Assembly: GCA_013398055.1 (NCBI GenBank) | Contig: VZRS01014168.1 | Span: 400,363 to 464,362 of the forward strand | Length of the DNA stretch: 64,000 nucleotides | Source: Ifrita kowaldi | Lineage: Eukaryota > Chordata > Aves > Passeriformes > Cinclosomatidae | Reading direction: 5' to 3' | Shown here: positions 48,930 through 61,795 of the stretch, piece by piece | How the letters are laid out: every line of letters begins with the position of its first letter | Position numbering within the stretch: the stretch's first letter is position 1 | Translations under genes and position numbers: made by a program | Notes under the pieces: generated by a model | What the model was told of the DNA's origin: nothing | What the model saw: the letters and a program-made list of their open reading frames with translations, nothing else | Database searches by the model: none

Positions 48930-51315
48930 ATGATCATGGGCATCTAAAAGTTTAGAAGCAGTAATTGCGATGTGGCGATGCTTGTGCCACATCTGTATCA
49001 TCATTAGCTGCTTTCATTTAGACTTCACTTTCAAAACTCATTTGCAGTGAGCAAGGGATCTGCATGGCTCTCCAGACCAGTTCCTACAGAATAATCTCAT
49101 TCCTACAGAATACCTTGTAGACTCTTTTTTTTTTTTAGTACAAGGCAATCTATATTCTAGGATTCCATTTCCTGGGTGTAATTAATACTCTGTATTCAGA
49201 ATGGGGTTAGCAAATATACTCTTACACAGAAAATTCTCACAACAAGGACAACACTTATTTCCATAGGAAATCCCATTCTGTTCGAATTTCCGTGGAAAAT
49301 GGACTGAACATGGTCAAGCTCATTTATTAAGTAACTTCTCAGTATTCGTATCGGTGTTTTTTGAGACATCATCTATAGCATAAAAGTAAACCAAAATATG
49401 TGTGAAAAAATAAACATAGCCTTAAACCTTACCAAAACATTTAATTTTATGTGAATTTTCTCAGTGTAGAATTTCAGTTTCCAAACCCAGTCAAAAGCCA
49501 TTTCAGAGACTGAAAAAGTTGTATCTCAGAATTTTGCTTATCATAGTATTACAAAATTTCACCGGTTTATGGAATTTCATAGTACTTCGTAATCTGATTA
49601 AAATTCATGCTTCTGACAACTTGTCGCTACTTGAAAAATCTGAATTCTCAATCTCCCAGTTATGACAAAACACTCAGAAAGCGACCCCAAAGAATGAAAT
49701 CAGTGGGCAGACAAAAAGTAACCTCAAATATATTTTAATGATTTTAGGATATCTCAGGACAATGTTGGGACTTGATTCACATTTAAATGGCTGGCACTAC
49801 CAACAGTGATATTCCTTTGCACAGCAGTTAGGTTAACTGCTTTCATCTCCATCCCACTTTTCAGTGCCAAAGCATAATGTTACTTTTCTACATCTGGCAT
49901 TTTTAAGCCTCATTGCTGAAGCAATTTTTTGTTTTCTAAAGCAAGTGCTTTTTCTAAAGATTCAGAAGCTACATTAATAATTTCCTAACTTCTTAGTATG
50001 GTCATAAAGAAAGACTTCTATACGTCTGCAAATACTGATACAGGAAAAGGCCCCGAAACATGATAATGATAGCTAATAAAATATAAAAGCAAAGCTTTGC
50101 TTTCCTGTTGCTTTGCATACATCGTAATAAAACTACTTCCCTAGTAGGATATAAAGTTAACATCTCTTTCCAAATTGCTTCAGCACTTGTGCTCATAAAT
50201 GGTATGGTATTAAGCCTAAAGCAACATAAACATTATTTTATGGCATAGTATGCCCTGACTATGGAAATACTGTGCGCTATTTAAGAAACAGGCTCTGTAA
50301 AACCCTTTCGAAGGCTATGGTCCCACTTGATTGATGAGTTAGGAGATCACAGTGAGCGTTGTCACATTCAAAAAGTCAGGGCTGATAAGCCTGCAGGACA
50401 CAGATTTAATCCTCAGGAGGAAGAACAAAAAGCTAACAGAGCAATACTGAAATGCAAAAGGCAAGAAGCAGCTGGCTTTAAACTAATACCTATTTAAATG
50501 GTGTAGATGGAAACAGGCCAACTTTTAAAGTGATTTAGAGGAATTCTATTTTTACCATATCACTAATTACTGAATCTTGTGAATTACTTCTGTACTTTTA
50601 AAAACTCCATTAGGCATATCTATTTAAGAAAAAAGTAACCATAGATGAGTTCCTCAGCACAGTGTATCATACTACAGTTGTATTTCAGGGTGGGATGCTA
50701 CCATTATGAAGCTTATAAGCTATAAAGCTCTACAAGGTACTTGTGAAAAAGAGGTAGCACTCTAACAGAGGAGGAATTTCAATTTGAATGTACCGAGAGT
50801 GCAACTCTACAAGAGTGCTGTTGTTAATGATTGCAGAGTCACCACAGAGTAATGGAACTGTATTCCCTCCTGAAGTGCCTTTCTTACCCTTCCTCTCAAG
50901 AGAATAAACAGGCAGGGTCCCAGATGTATAGGATGCATAAGAATGGCCACAATAAAGCAGCTCTAAATTGGTTTCCAACTTCAGCTTCAAACTATTCAAG
51001 GGGTAGTTAATGTTGCATAACTCACATGGTTATCCTGGAAATGAAACAACTACAGTTATTATTCAGATGAATCTCACTGATATCCTTCCACATTTGCACT
51101 CCTTTGCTTGGGATTGCTCACCTAAGAATATTGTTCTGCCAAAACCCACACTGCCTCACCCATGGTTTGCATGCACATTCTTTCAGTATTTGAAGTAGTG
51201 GCTCTTCACCAAAGAACATGCTGACTAAGATAAATTAGCCGAACTCCAAATAATTGCTGCTTCTTTGAATGGCAGTAATTCTTAGAAATTCCATCTGATA
51301 TTAACATCACATTCC

Positions 51316-51440
51316 ACTATGCATTTTACAGACACACCGAAGTTTAGGACAGTACTGGAGAATCACCTGAATACAGTGAAAGCAAGACAGAAGGAATGAG
51401 TAATTTGATCAAGGCTACACAACAAAGCTCTGGCAAAATT
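51316..51440 (-). repeat. Very weak MIR-like SINE remnant
   Basis: GCATTTTACAGACACACCGAAG followed some 60 bases later by GAGTAATTTGATCAAGGCTA resembles the order found in the reverse complement of MIR: a CCATTTTACAGATGAGG block, then a block ending in CAAGGTCACACAGC. Spacing is longer than usual and identity is low, so this is uncertain. Confidence 0.22.
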
Positions 51441-51515
51441 TACAGGAAAGGCCAAATATCCTAATATAAGGTTTAAACAGTAGAGCATGAACTTTAACTG
51501 ACACTCATAAAAATG

Positions 51516-51556
51516 CAAAAAAACCCCAACCCCAACAAACAAAAAAACCCAAAAAC
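51516..51556 (+). repeat. A/C low-complexity tract
   Basis: AAAAAAACCCCAACCCCAAC followed by AAACAAAAAAACCCAAAAAC. It is one of the recurring A/C tracts. Confidence 0.85.
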
Positions 51557-54500
51557 TTTCAGACACAATAATTAAAGGAAAAAAATCCTTTTAGAATAAA
51601 GATGAGTGTTTTCTTTTCCAGTGACAGAACCCAGAATCCTTTTAACTAATTTGTTGAGGAAATATGCCACAGTGGAATTTAGTATGACTGATTAAACTAT
51701 GTTAATACATTTTCCAGCTTTGGGTCCCCAGTCCCATTGCCCCATCTATGACCTTTCTAACTCAGGAATTATGTTACTTGTTCTACAAACAAGCATCCAT
51801 GCATGCCAAAGGATATCATGGTTGAACAGAAATTATTTGAAGTGCAAGCACAAAACAAAGAGGACATGACATTCTGAAGAACATGTATTTATGTGCATTT
51901 GCTGAATATACTATATGGAATGGTATTTCTGCCACTATATAAAGTCATGATGTAAAGTGAGTTTTAGAAGATTGATCCCTCTCGTGTTGAATAAGTATAA
52001 CCTGCAAATGGATCCCACACATATCACAATCCAAATATTTTTTCTAATAAGGTGTTCCCATGCAAAGCTGCTGTGTAGGGGAAAACAGCAGTTGGGAAAA
52101 TAATTTACCTTTATAAGTCACTTGTATTGAAGACTCAGGGTGTCACTTCTCACTGTTATTTCTTCTCAAATGTATCTCACTACCACAAAACAACATACAC
52201 ATGACAAAGGAAATGTATGCACGTTCTGCTTGGTAGGGTATTCATGACTTTCCTTAGAACTGTTACTAATGGTCTGACCAAGATCTGTTCTTTGGAGGGT
52301 GGTGGGCTGAACATCTGATCCTGAAAGAATCAGCAATCCTCCAAGCCACGCCTTTCTTCTTCAGGCTGACAGTCGTAAACTCCAATTCAAAGTGTACAGG
52401 ACAGAAATAGTAGCAACAGACTGGAAAATTAGTCTCTGCATCTGCATCCTGAATCTTTTTACCAGATTCAAGCCTCAGCTACTAACCCAGAAAAAACATT
52501 AAGTACATAAGATAGCTAAACTCGTAAATGAGAGCAAGATGAAGCAATCTTTGGATCCACAGGTGGTGATATAGTTTTTCCTGAAAAAATAATATAATTC
52601 CAATTGAAGCCTGCCCGATTTTGCTCAACTTTATATGGTTTTACTAATAAGATACACCAAGAAAGAGGTATTTTTCTTTTCAGTGTCCTCTTAGCTCATC
52701 CCTTAGTCATCCCTTGATCACTTAGTCCAGCCTCTCATTCACAAAATTGTGTGAAACTGTAGCACCACAGCAAGAAGGCTGCAAGCTGCCTTTGGTATCC
52801 AACACAACTAAGAAAATGGAGCTCTTACCCTCATCTCTCGAACCCCTGCGAGAGCAGTTGTGTCAATTACCAAAACTCAGAGGAAATGATTCCCATTCTC
52901 ACTTATTTTAGGGTCCCTTTAAGGCTAGAGGATTGTGAGCTGACTAAGTGTAAATAAGGCTCATTAATGCTGATGATGCCTGGCCAGTGTTAGTGCAAGG
53001 AAGGTTTTGCTTGCCCTTTCACTACTACTTCTACTGCAGCACCTTCTGTTTCTTTCTTGAGACTTAAGACAATTTTTAGCTATTTATGGGAAAACAGTGC
53101 AACCTTAACCTAGATTGGGAAGCAAGGAGCATGAAATGGCTGCTATCCCATCCTTTCTCATTCTAATTGTTAAAGGCAAATTATTTCGAAGGGGGGGGGG
53201 AATCTGCTTTTTTTTCACATCACAATATTTTGCATTACATCACACAAACAGTTCTGAAAAAAAGTGCAGAATTTCTACAGTGAAGTGCCTGTGGAGGGCA
53301 TAAGAGGGGTTTTTCATTCAAAATGTAAATGCTGATAGTATCAACATCTGGAGGACTATAGCCTTAGGCACCATTACAAGAAGCAAGAGATTTGGACAGG
53401 ATATATTCAATCTTGCTTTAATGGTATGATGCTCTGCCAAGATAATCTTCTAAGCTTTGACATATTTTATTTTGAAAAATGTTATCATCAGGTGCAAGGA
53501 AATTCCTCTTCACTAAGGAGAGTTTTGTAGCAGCGTATCTGATCACATAATTACTATGTGACTACATATTTCATTAACAGCTTTCCTGACCTGAATAAAC
53601 AAGCAACAAACATTCTTCTGATGACAACCTCATACACCAGTGGAATTAAATAACAACAAAAGTAAAGGATTCAGATTCCCACTAATGGCTTTGCAAGAGA
53701 ATTATTTTCCATTGGCACACTGAACTTTAAATCCATTGCTCCTAATTAAAGCAAGTCAGCCGCTGAAAAGCTTCTTACGCCAAGCCTCTTTGACTTCAAC
53801 CTTACTCAGATTCTCTTCTCAAGACCTCACAACATTCCAAAGTCTTCAGTTTTGTCACATCTCGCTTTCCACTTTGATTACAAAAAAAACAGTTGTGGCC
53901 TCTTGCTGTGACTGCCATGATGTTTTGTGCAGCACCTTTCTCCAAAATTGTCATTACACACACCCCTATGGACTGCTCAAAACTTGCTTAGGATTCTCTG
54001 TCCATCTTTGTCTCCTTGGTTCAGATACAGCTTTGAAGTGACTCCAGAAAACAGCTAGAAGTGAGGATGTACTCCCTGTGTACTCTGCACGAGGCTCTAA
54101 TGGCAGAAATAAAAAGATCATGTCTGGGAAAAGTGAACTTATAATATAGCCTTACATGTTTGCCTCATGAGCCTTTAATCACCAAGCAGACATTTCTATG
54201 AAGGGAGAAAAGGAGGATGTCAAATTCAAGTAGAACTATAGGAAGCATACAGCTCACCCAATGCCAAAACCTCCAAAAGCAACACGTAATCACAAGGGTG
54301 ACCTAGGTACTGCTAAATTCAGTTCTGCAATGCTGCACTACTAGACATCCTCAAATTAGGATGCATGCTGCTGAACACTTCTACTTAGGGGCAAACATCA
54401 ACTTCCAAACAAACCTGAAACCATTTTTCTTAGAGCTTTGGAGTTCTCTGTCCCAGAGAGCTTATAGTACAGGAGACACTTCAATTAAATAATACTGTGA

Positions 54501-56625
54501 TGATTGTGAAAAAGGTTCTTAGCTGGTTTAAGTCAGTAGAAGTTTACTAAAATCAACCAGCTGAAAGTCAACTACAAAGATGTGAATTAAAATTTTAGAA
54601 TCATGTTCAAGTAGCAATGTTTTATAATAAATCCATCAGAAACATTAATAAATCCCATTTTTTTCTTGGACTAAAAGAAAATTGGACATTTCACTGATAA
54701 GGTTTTTGTACCATCCCCCCCCCAGTCCTGCATACTCAGCAGTAGCTGCTCCTGGCATGTCATTCCAAAACCTGCTTTTCAACAGCTCAGACACTCTCTT
54801 GGGTCATCTATGCCTCCATAATCCACATGCACCACAGATGTAAAAAGTCATACCTTTTATATCTAATTCAGTTGTACTTTTTCAGTGTAGCATTAACGTA
54901 CTACAAGTATTTCCCAGGCGTATTTGTCATTATGGCACAGGGCTCAATTCATTCACTAAAGGAAAGGTTTGCAGAGCTCCTGGAAGTGGCCAGCCTCAGA
55001 TAATGAGACCATTGGATTAAATACAGGTTTAGACTTCTTTTTTTAATCTTTCCCTTTATCTCTATCCAAACCCTCACTCCCTTTTGGCTGCTGTCGCTAC
55101 AGCACTTCAGATTCTGGCACAGAATTAGTAAAAGAGGTATTTCAAGAGATGGTAAATCAAGTTATTCAACGCCTTCCCTGGCTTCCTTTCTCAGAGGTTG
55201 AATATGTTTTCAAACCAGGAAAAGAAGCTAAAGTTCTTTCAAGTCTCACATCTCACAAGGCAAGACAAGCAGAAGGGGGTTTTCCAATATTCACTACTAA
55301 CGACATACAAGCCTCGGAAGAGCTTTTTTCCTTCTCTGAGCCACAGGATATGCACAAAGGCTTACTCATTATCTTTTCATGTCATCTCCAAAATGACAGA
55401 TACAGGGCTATCAGCATAATGGGACATGGAATGTACACATACATCATGTTTCATTACTCACCTTTACTTTTAACTCAGATTCCTAAGCCAGCTCCAGGAA
55501 AAAATACCAGCACTTATGTGCATATGCGAACTCTCTTTATGTTAATTTCATGAGAACAAGCTTGCGCAAATAACACAGTCTTAATATGTAGTTACTCTCC
55601 ATATATAATAATATTCCAATTCCAAAGAGGATGAAATGTATTTTTGTAAATATATTGAAAAGCCTTGTATCCATATCACAACCATCAAGCAAATATCTGC
55701 AATGACACAATTCACAGACCAAGTAGAAATGTAATTGCATCTCAGAAAGACCTGCAGAAACTAAATATAAATTTTTATAACCTTGTTAAGCAGTGACACA
55801 TCTCTCTCTATAATTATCCTGACCTCAGTTCAAATCCAAAAGTAATGCAATCAAAATAATATAGGAAAATGTGTATGCAACCATCCCAATAGCTGGCCAA
55901 GCCAGACTCAGCTGTTTGTCAAAATACTGATCACTACCTCAGCATTTCACTGTGCATGCCAAATGTAAAAATTTCATTTTTTACAGCAGTTGCTGACCAA
56001 TACTCAGCACTTACTGTCAAACATGATGGTACTCTGTGAGAAGCAGTTTCAACTGCTATTTATATGCTTCATTAACTACTTTTGAAGGTTAACGCAAGAT
56101 ATGGGTGGGAAGGAAAGTGAAAAAAGTAGTATCATCACTACAAATATTAGGTTACTTGTACAAATTAGTCTTAAGGAAAGCCTATGAAAGTGATGCTTTA
56201 GCCAAACAAAAGCAACCACAACCAATACAGACCAGCTGGAGATACCTCTATAGTAGGATGTAAGATTAAATTATATAATGAGCATTATTCATAAGGCATT
56301 ATATATCTCACCCTCAAGCACACATCTAAAGAAAGTCAAATGGATTGTGGCAAGTGTTCTCCACTGACTAGAAAGGCAGTCTACTGCAGATGTATATCTC
56401 TGCACTGTAGTCATCCCTTAAGGTGAAATTAATTCCTGTGTCTCATTCCAACATTTAGCCTTACTTTCTACATCACAGAGCAATTCCACCACCACTGCAG
56501 AGTATTGTTCCCCCATTATATTAGCAGAAACATACTACAAAACAAAAATCTAGTCATTTTTCACTGGCTTAGTTACCAACATGCGATTTTCCTGAAGTTC
56601 TCAAACCACTTCACAGAGGTGCCAA

Positions 56626-56725
56626 CCATCACTACCCCATTTTACAAGTGAGGAAAAATGAAAGTTAACATGACCTTGAGCATGATCTGCTACAGCTCCA
56701 AAGGTTAAACTAAAACTAGAACTCT
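56626..56725 (-). repeat. Probable ancient MIR-like SINE fragment
   Basis: ACCCCATTTTACAAGTGAGG is close to the hallmark MIR reverse-strand block (a CCCATTTTACAGATGAGGAAA-type string). It is followed at the right distance by GTTAACATGACCTTGAGC and ATCTGCTACAGC, where MIR has a GTTAAGTGACTTGCCCAAGG-type block and CACACAGC. MIR and related CORE-SINEs are old enough to be shared by amniotes, and bird genomes keep degraded copies. The fragment covers the conserved core only. Confidence 0.45.
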
Positions 56726-56752
56726 TTCATCCTGCATTTCATCCTACCTTAG

Positions 56753-56821
56753 AATTATGATCATCTACCATGAGTCCAACTCTACTGCACGCTGTTCAAC
56801 AAAGTCATAGAGGCCTGAAAG
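56753..56821 (+). other. Candidate 69-nt noncoding exon
   Basis: CATTTCATCCTACCTTAG, part of a long pyrimidine-rich stretch, precedes 56753. The donor GTGAGTATAAAT follows CCTGAAAG at 56822. All three frames contain a stop, so if it is an exon it belongs to a noncoding RNA or an untranslated region. It lies just beyond the MIR-like fragment, and repeat-derived exons are common in long noncoding RNAs. Confidence 0.13.
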
Positions 56822-57356
56822 GTGAGTATAAATATTAATAAGTAAAATAAAATAGACAGTGAATGATATTCAATATTTAACAGCTTAAGACAAATACTCT
56901 CCCTATTTACACATGGTGCATCCACACAGCATGCTAGAACATGATGCAGTTGCCCGGCTGGCATTGGTTAAGTGTCAGAATGACACACTACAGAACTTTC
57001 AAAATTACGCTGAGTCCAGGTTATTAGCCTTGTGAAGGGGGAAAACTTACTATCCTGAGCAGTGGGTCAAGTAAATATGGTTTATATATCTTTTGGTACT
57101 TGAGCTATCAACAGTGAAATGTGCTTCAGAGATTTATCACCCCAGTTTAGTCTAGTTGAACTTGGGATGGTCTTCATGCTCTGCTGCCCCATGTAGGCAC
57201 ATTCTAAATCCTCTGTAGAAGCAGATAACTAATGTAATACTGAGATCATCCTTTAAAAAAGCAAAATATTATAGACAAGTATTCAACTTTGGTTTTTAAT
57301 TTTGGAAAAATATAAACAGTTTTAAAATTTACTATAGGGTAAGTTGGAGTATAAAA

Positions 57357-57420
57357 CCACACGTGTGTGCGCATACACACACACACACGTGTGTACATCA
57401 ACACATACACAGACACATGC
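57357..57420 (+). repeat. CA/TG microsatellite with CACGTG palindromes
   Basis: ACACGTGTGTGCGC is followed by a (CA) run, then ACACACGTGTGT, and then a looser CA-rich stretch. Alternating purine-pyrimidine sequence with two CACGTG centres is both a dinucleotide microsatellite and a potential Z-DNA or cruciform former. Confidence 0.9.
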
Positions 57421-60400
57421 TTCTGCATAAATACAGCACTCTTCTCCCACAGATGTTTACCTATACTCACTTTGCAGCTACTTGTAAGTACATTAAACTA
57501 CCAAAGTGTGGTCTTTTTTTAATTGCTTAGAAAAGAAACATTTCGGTAATACTTTTTCCAGAGGAGGCAAAAACTGAGTCCTCAACACTATGACGCACTG
57601 CAAGGATGATGCCTTCCAAACTTGTATCTGTCCTGCTGGCCTGCCAAAAATAAGTCTTTACCAGCAGTCTGAAACTCTGGCACACAAATACGATTTTCTG
57701 CACTGATTAATGCTGATCTAGCTGCCTTCACTCGGAATACAAGCCAAAGGAGCAGGAATCCCAGCACAGTACTAGCATGTTTGAGGCAATGGTCTTGCCA
57801 AAATATAACATATTTAGCACTCTGGAAGTGATGCAATGAAAAGTGTTGTTAGAAGACTTTGGTAATTTCAGAATAGAAACAAAACATCATAAGTTTTCAC
57901 AATTATTTTCATTCTTTAATATAAATTTCATCTCTTTTGAAATAATGTACATTTCTGTATTCCTTTGCTAATGTGGCCCATCTATTCTAAACTTTGATAT
58001 TAGACTGAATTACATTTGCGGATATCAAGAACATTTCAGTTCCGTTAAACAGAAATTGGTTTTATCAGTGAAATTATGTCACTGGAAAACAAATACCTGC
58101 ATTACCAGAAAGCCTCAATACCATAATAGCTCATAAATATTAGATTACTGATGAAAAAACATTTAACACGTGATGTCTGATCACATGAACACAGCTTTGC
58201 ACTACCAAAGCAGGATTACAGTTTTGCATTTTTCAGTTAACAGTAAAACAAGGAAGTCTCTCCATACAATGATCAAAAGAGAAATTAACAGTCAAAAAGT
58301 ATAACAGGGTAAACAGCACTAAATATAAGTTTTTCAGTTTTCTCAGCTGTAAGTCAAACAGCAACATTTTTAAACTCTTTTAATTAAGGGGTGCTAGGAC
58401 ATTCTGATTTTAACTGCCTCTTCTGCATTGACATTTCAAATTACCTAAATAGAAATTATGTTATAAAATAACTAATTTTGTTAAAAGCAAGGGGAAAACA
58501 AGTGAGCAATTTTAAAGGATTTTTTTAAAATGATGCATTATAGTATCATTCAGTCAAAACTCCATGTAACCTTTTCTTCTCTCAGTCATACCCTCTTTGG
58601 GGTGGCTACAAGGCTAACATGCTGTCCTGTCTCCTGTCTTGCACTGTCTTTTTTTCAACTTCACCTTAGTTTGCCACATACAGTCTGTAACCTGTCAAAC
58701 CATTTCACAATAATTATGCACAATGATCAGAACAAGACACTTCCTTCAGCCTCCCATTGATCATGGCTCACTTCAAAGCAAATTTCTGACTTACAAGCTG
58801 TGGTTCATGCAAAACCCCCTTGCATTTGCCTGGAAAAACATATAAATATATCAAACATGAATAGATCACAGAAGTTACTAAAACAAATGCAAACTTGGCT
58901 CTATTGAGTCTGGTTTCTCATCTCTAACAATAATTCGTTTCACCAGGAGGCAAACACCTTTTTCAAGGCTTGGGTATCCATGATTTGGCAAGGAAAGAGC
59001 AGGAGAGTTTCACAGAAGCCCATGGGGACTAGCTCAAGTGACATTAAGGACATAGCCAGCTCTCTCTTGGGAGACTATGAAAGACATGCAGAAAAGGAGG
59101 AAATAGTAAGACATCCAAAGATTGTGCCATAGCCCTTCACATATTTCTGCTTACAGCCACAGATACATCAATAATTTCTGACATAAATAAACAAAACTTT
59201 GACCTGCAAATTCACTAAAACAGGGATGGTAATAATAACAAAACCATCAAAACTCCATAAAGGCCTTTAATGTGTCTGAAGATATTTTCATTACCGCAAT
59301 AAGTGTTAAGCATTTCCTCTGCTGTTAATAGTCTTTACAGCAAAGCTTTGAAGAATGTCCCACAGGTTATCAGTAAAGGCTCTATACGTCTTATAAAATA
59401 AGAACCAACTAAACAATCCAGAAAACTACTTCTAAGTTGTGGCCCAGGACTACAGTTGGAATCACGAAGGACAGATCTGTTACTGGTCTCATCTGGCACA
59501 GTCCCAGTGGAAGGAAGCCATCTCAATTGACACCAGCTGAGAGTATAGCTTCATGCATCCTCTTATTCACTCTCTTAAGTCCATATTTTACTTTTTTTCC
59601 CTTTTATGGTCTAGTCACCAACACCATTCTGGCCAGTCACTAATAGTCCTTAAAGGCTAATCTTCCTGTTAGCTTGCATTTGAAAATGAATCTCAGATGT
59701 AGGAAATTAAAGCCTTCCTTTCAAACATAAAGCAGATTCCAACTGAAAACTAAAGAATTCAGGTTTCAAGCCACTCTCTGAGGATGTCTTTCTCTATTGG
59801 TAACATTTGGAGATGTTTGAAAGGAGCTAATGAGGACAGGTTTATGTGACTGGTTATAATTTTACCTTCCCAACTACACATTTCACATTTGTCTCAGTGA
59901 ATTATCTGGTAAAATATTTCACCATAATGAATAGTTTAAAAAGCTTTGCAACCAGAGAAACATTTTGAGCTAAAGTTTCAAAAACAGTCAGAAAAGTGAG
60001 CTCGCATAAAAATGCTCAATTGGCTAACTGCTCCAAAAAAAAGTTAAAATATTTAAGCACATATAAACATAAAATGTCGTAATGCTTCAAACAACTAAAT
60101 GATTGAATATATGATGACAAAGCAGAGGGGTACATGTAGAAAAGGAACTGGGTAACAATGGGGAACAAACTATATAAGTAGCCATTTTACAAGCCATGTG
60201 AACAACCTCAAAGGTCTTCCAGCGTCCACTGACCAACTTTTCCTGCTGTGGCATTAAAAAGATTTTAGCTAAACTAAGCTTTTCAGAGAATTAAACTAAT
60301 TAAGAACAAGTCTTCCTGATGAAGTGGCATTGTGGCTTTCCCACGGACCACTGTGCGGTGAAAATCTTATTGATGAATCTTTGAGACCTCACCAGTCCTC

Positions 60401-60810
60401 TTCCCACCTGCCTATTACCTGCAGCGGGTCAAGAGAAGCAGGAAACTGTCCTTCAGTGTAGTTCTCTCCATACTTATGAACTGCAAAATATAAGTCTCCT
60501 AGGCTTTACCGAATTAATTTCCTAAAGAGTTCTTCCCTGGCTTTAACAGACAGTGGAGCGGGTATTGACTGAAGAGGCTCAAAACCTTGACTTTCAAAGA
60601 AAAACTGAAGACCTGTGATGAGTTTATTTATAAAGACATCTAACCCTGCAAGAGATCTGACACATTTGTTGTGGCTGAAGGACACAGAAAAAATTTGCAA
60701 CACTGATACCCTCAGAACTACTGGTAAATGACAATTAACTGTTTATTTGAAGCATGGTAATACAGATCCGTGTCTCAGCGTGCTGAACGTGTATTACATT
60801 CACCATAATT

Positions 60811-60835
60811 TAAAAAAAAACCCAAAAACCCAAGA
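60811..60835 (+). repeat. A/C low-complexity tract
   Basis: A nine-base A run followed by CCCAAAAACCCAAG. It is one of the recurring A/C tracts. Confidence 0.85.
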
Positions 60836-61017
60836 AGTAGAAAAGCAGCAACTGTACTGAACTACTTTTGTTAAGTTTTTTCAGAAGTTAACAAATTATT
60901 CTAACAAAAACCAAGTTTTTCATTGCTCTCATATCCATGAGACCAGGTAAACAGAATGTTGGAAGACCTTCCCATGATCAAGGAGAGTTGGGTTAGAGAA
61001 TTTTTTTTTTTTGCCAT

Positions 61018-61795
61018 TAGCAAATTTTCAACACCAAGTGGGGTGAGAGTGTCGATCTGCTGGAGGGTAGAAAGGCTCTGCAGAGGGGCCTGGACAGGCT
61101 GGATCATGGGCCAGGACACATAGCACGAGGTTCTTTCTACAAGGTGCAATGCCTTGGGTCACAACAACCCCTGCAGTGCCACAGGCTGGGGCAGAGTGGC
61201 TGGAAAGAGGCCAAGAGGAAAAGGATCTGGAACTGTTGGTCAACAGAGTGTGCCCAGGTGGCCAAGAAGGCCAATGGCCCCTGGCCTGGATCAGCAATAG
61301 TGTGGCCAGAAGGATCAGGGTAGTGATTGTGCCTCTGTACTTGGCAACAGGGCACTGGTGAGGCCACACCTTGAATCCTGTGTCCAGTTCTGGGCTCCTC
61401 AATTCAGGAAGGACATTGAGGGGCTGGAGCAGATCCAGGGAAGGGCAATGGAGATCGTGAAGAGTCTGAAGCACATGTCCTAGGAAGGGTGGCTGAGGGA
61501 GCTGGGGCTGTTTAGCCTGGAGAAAAGGAGGCTCGGAGAAGACCCAATGGCTCTCTACAACTGCCTGAATGGAGGTTGTAGCCTCTTCTCCCAGTCAACT
61601 GCTGATAAGAAGACATAGTTTTAAGCTACACAAGCGGAGGTTTAGGTTGGACTTAAGGAAGAAATTCTTCATGGGAAGGGTGATTAGATATTGGAATGGA
61701 CTGCCCAGGAGGTGGTGGAGTTACCATCCCTGGAAGTGTTAAAGAAAAGACTGGATGTGGCACTCAGTGCCATGGTCTGATTGACATGGTGGTGT
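61018..61795 (+). mobile_element. CR1 LINE fragment, 3' part including end of ORF2 region, defective
   Basis: Successive blocks match the 3' part of an avian CR1 in order: GGAAAGGCTCTGCAGAGG-like start, GGCCTGGACAGGCTGGATCA, GGGTCACAACAACCCC, GAGTGGCTGGAAAG, CCCAGGTGGCCAAGAAGGCC, ACTGGTGAGGCCACACCTTG, GACATTGAGGGGCTGGAGCA, TTTAGCCTGGAGAAAAGGAG, CTCTCTACAACTGCCTGAA, GAAATTCTTCATGGGAAGGG, and CTGCCCAGGAGGTGGTGGAG. CR1 ORF2 encodes endonuclease and reverse transcriptase; only its distal part and the 3' region are present. No long open frame survives (longest 148 codons, and that on the wrong strand). At least two internal deletions and a missing octamer tail are visible. It cannot move by itself. 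Confidence 0.95.

Larger units (their letters stand above)
41285..56752. other. Noncoding unique sequence
   Basis: I see no gene. The block holds a triple 11-mer (43946-43978), an inverted repeat (45226-45260), T/G and A/C tracts (48848-48929, 51516-51556), a G10 run (53191-53200), a C run near 54715-54723, possible MIR-like SINE remnants (51316-51440, 56626-56725) and a texture-based candidate element (46470-47110). Open frames reach 134 codons (55149-55553) with no domain, about the longest expected by chance in AT-rich DNA of this length. Confidence 0.6.
56822..61017. other. Noncoding unique sequence
   Basis: AT-rich sequence without a gene. It includes a CA microsatellite (57357-57420) and an A/C tract (60811-60835). 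Open frames are all under about 85 codons. No interspersed repeat was recognised before the CR1 at 61018. Confidence 0.6.

Noticed and set aside
55149..55553. 134-codon open frame on +
   Set aside because: No domain, no splice or promoter context. About one frame of this length is expected by chance in 64 kb of AT-rich DNA.
55825..55845. GTTCAAATCC, a tRNA B-box-like string
   Set aside because: No matching A-box, anticodon arm or acceptor stem could be found around it.
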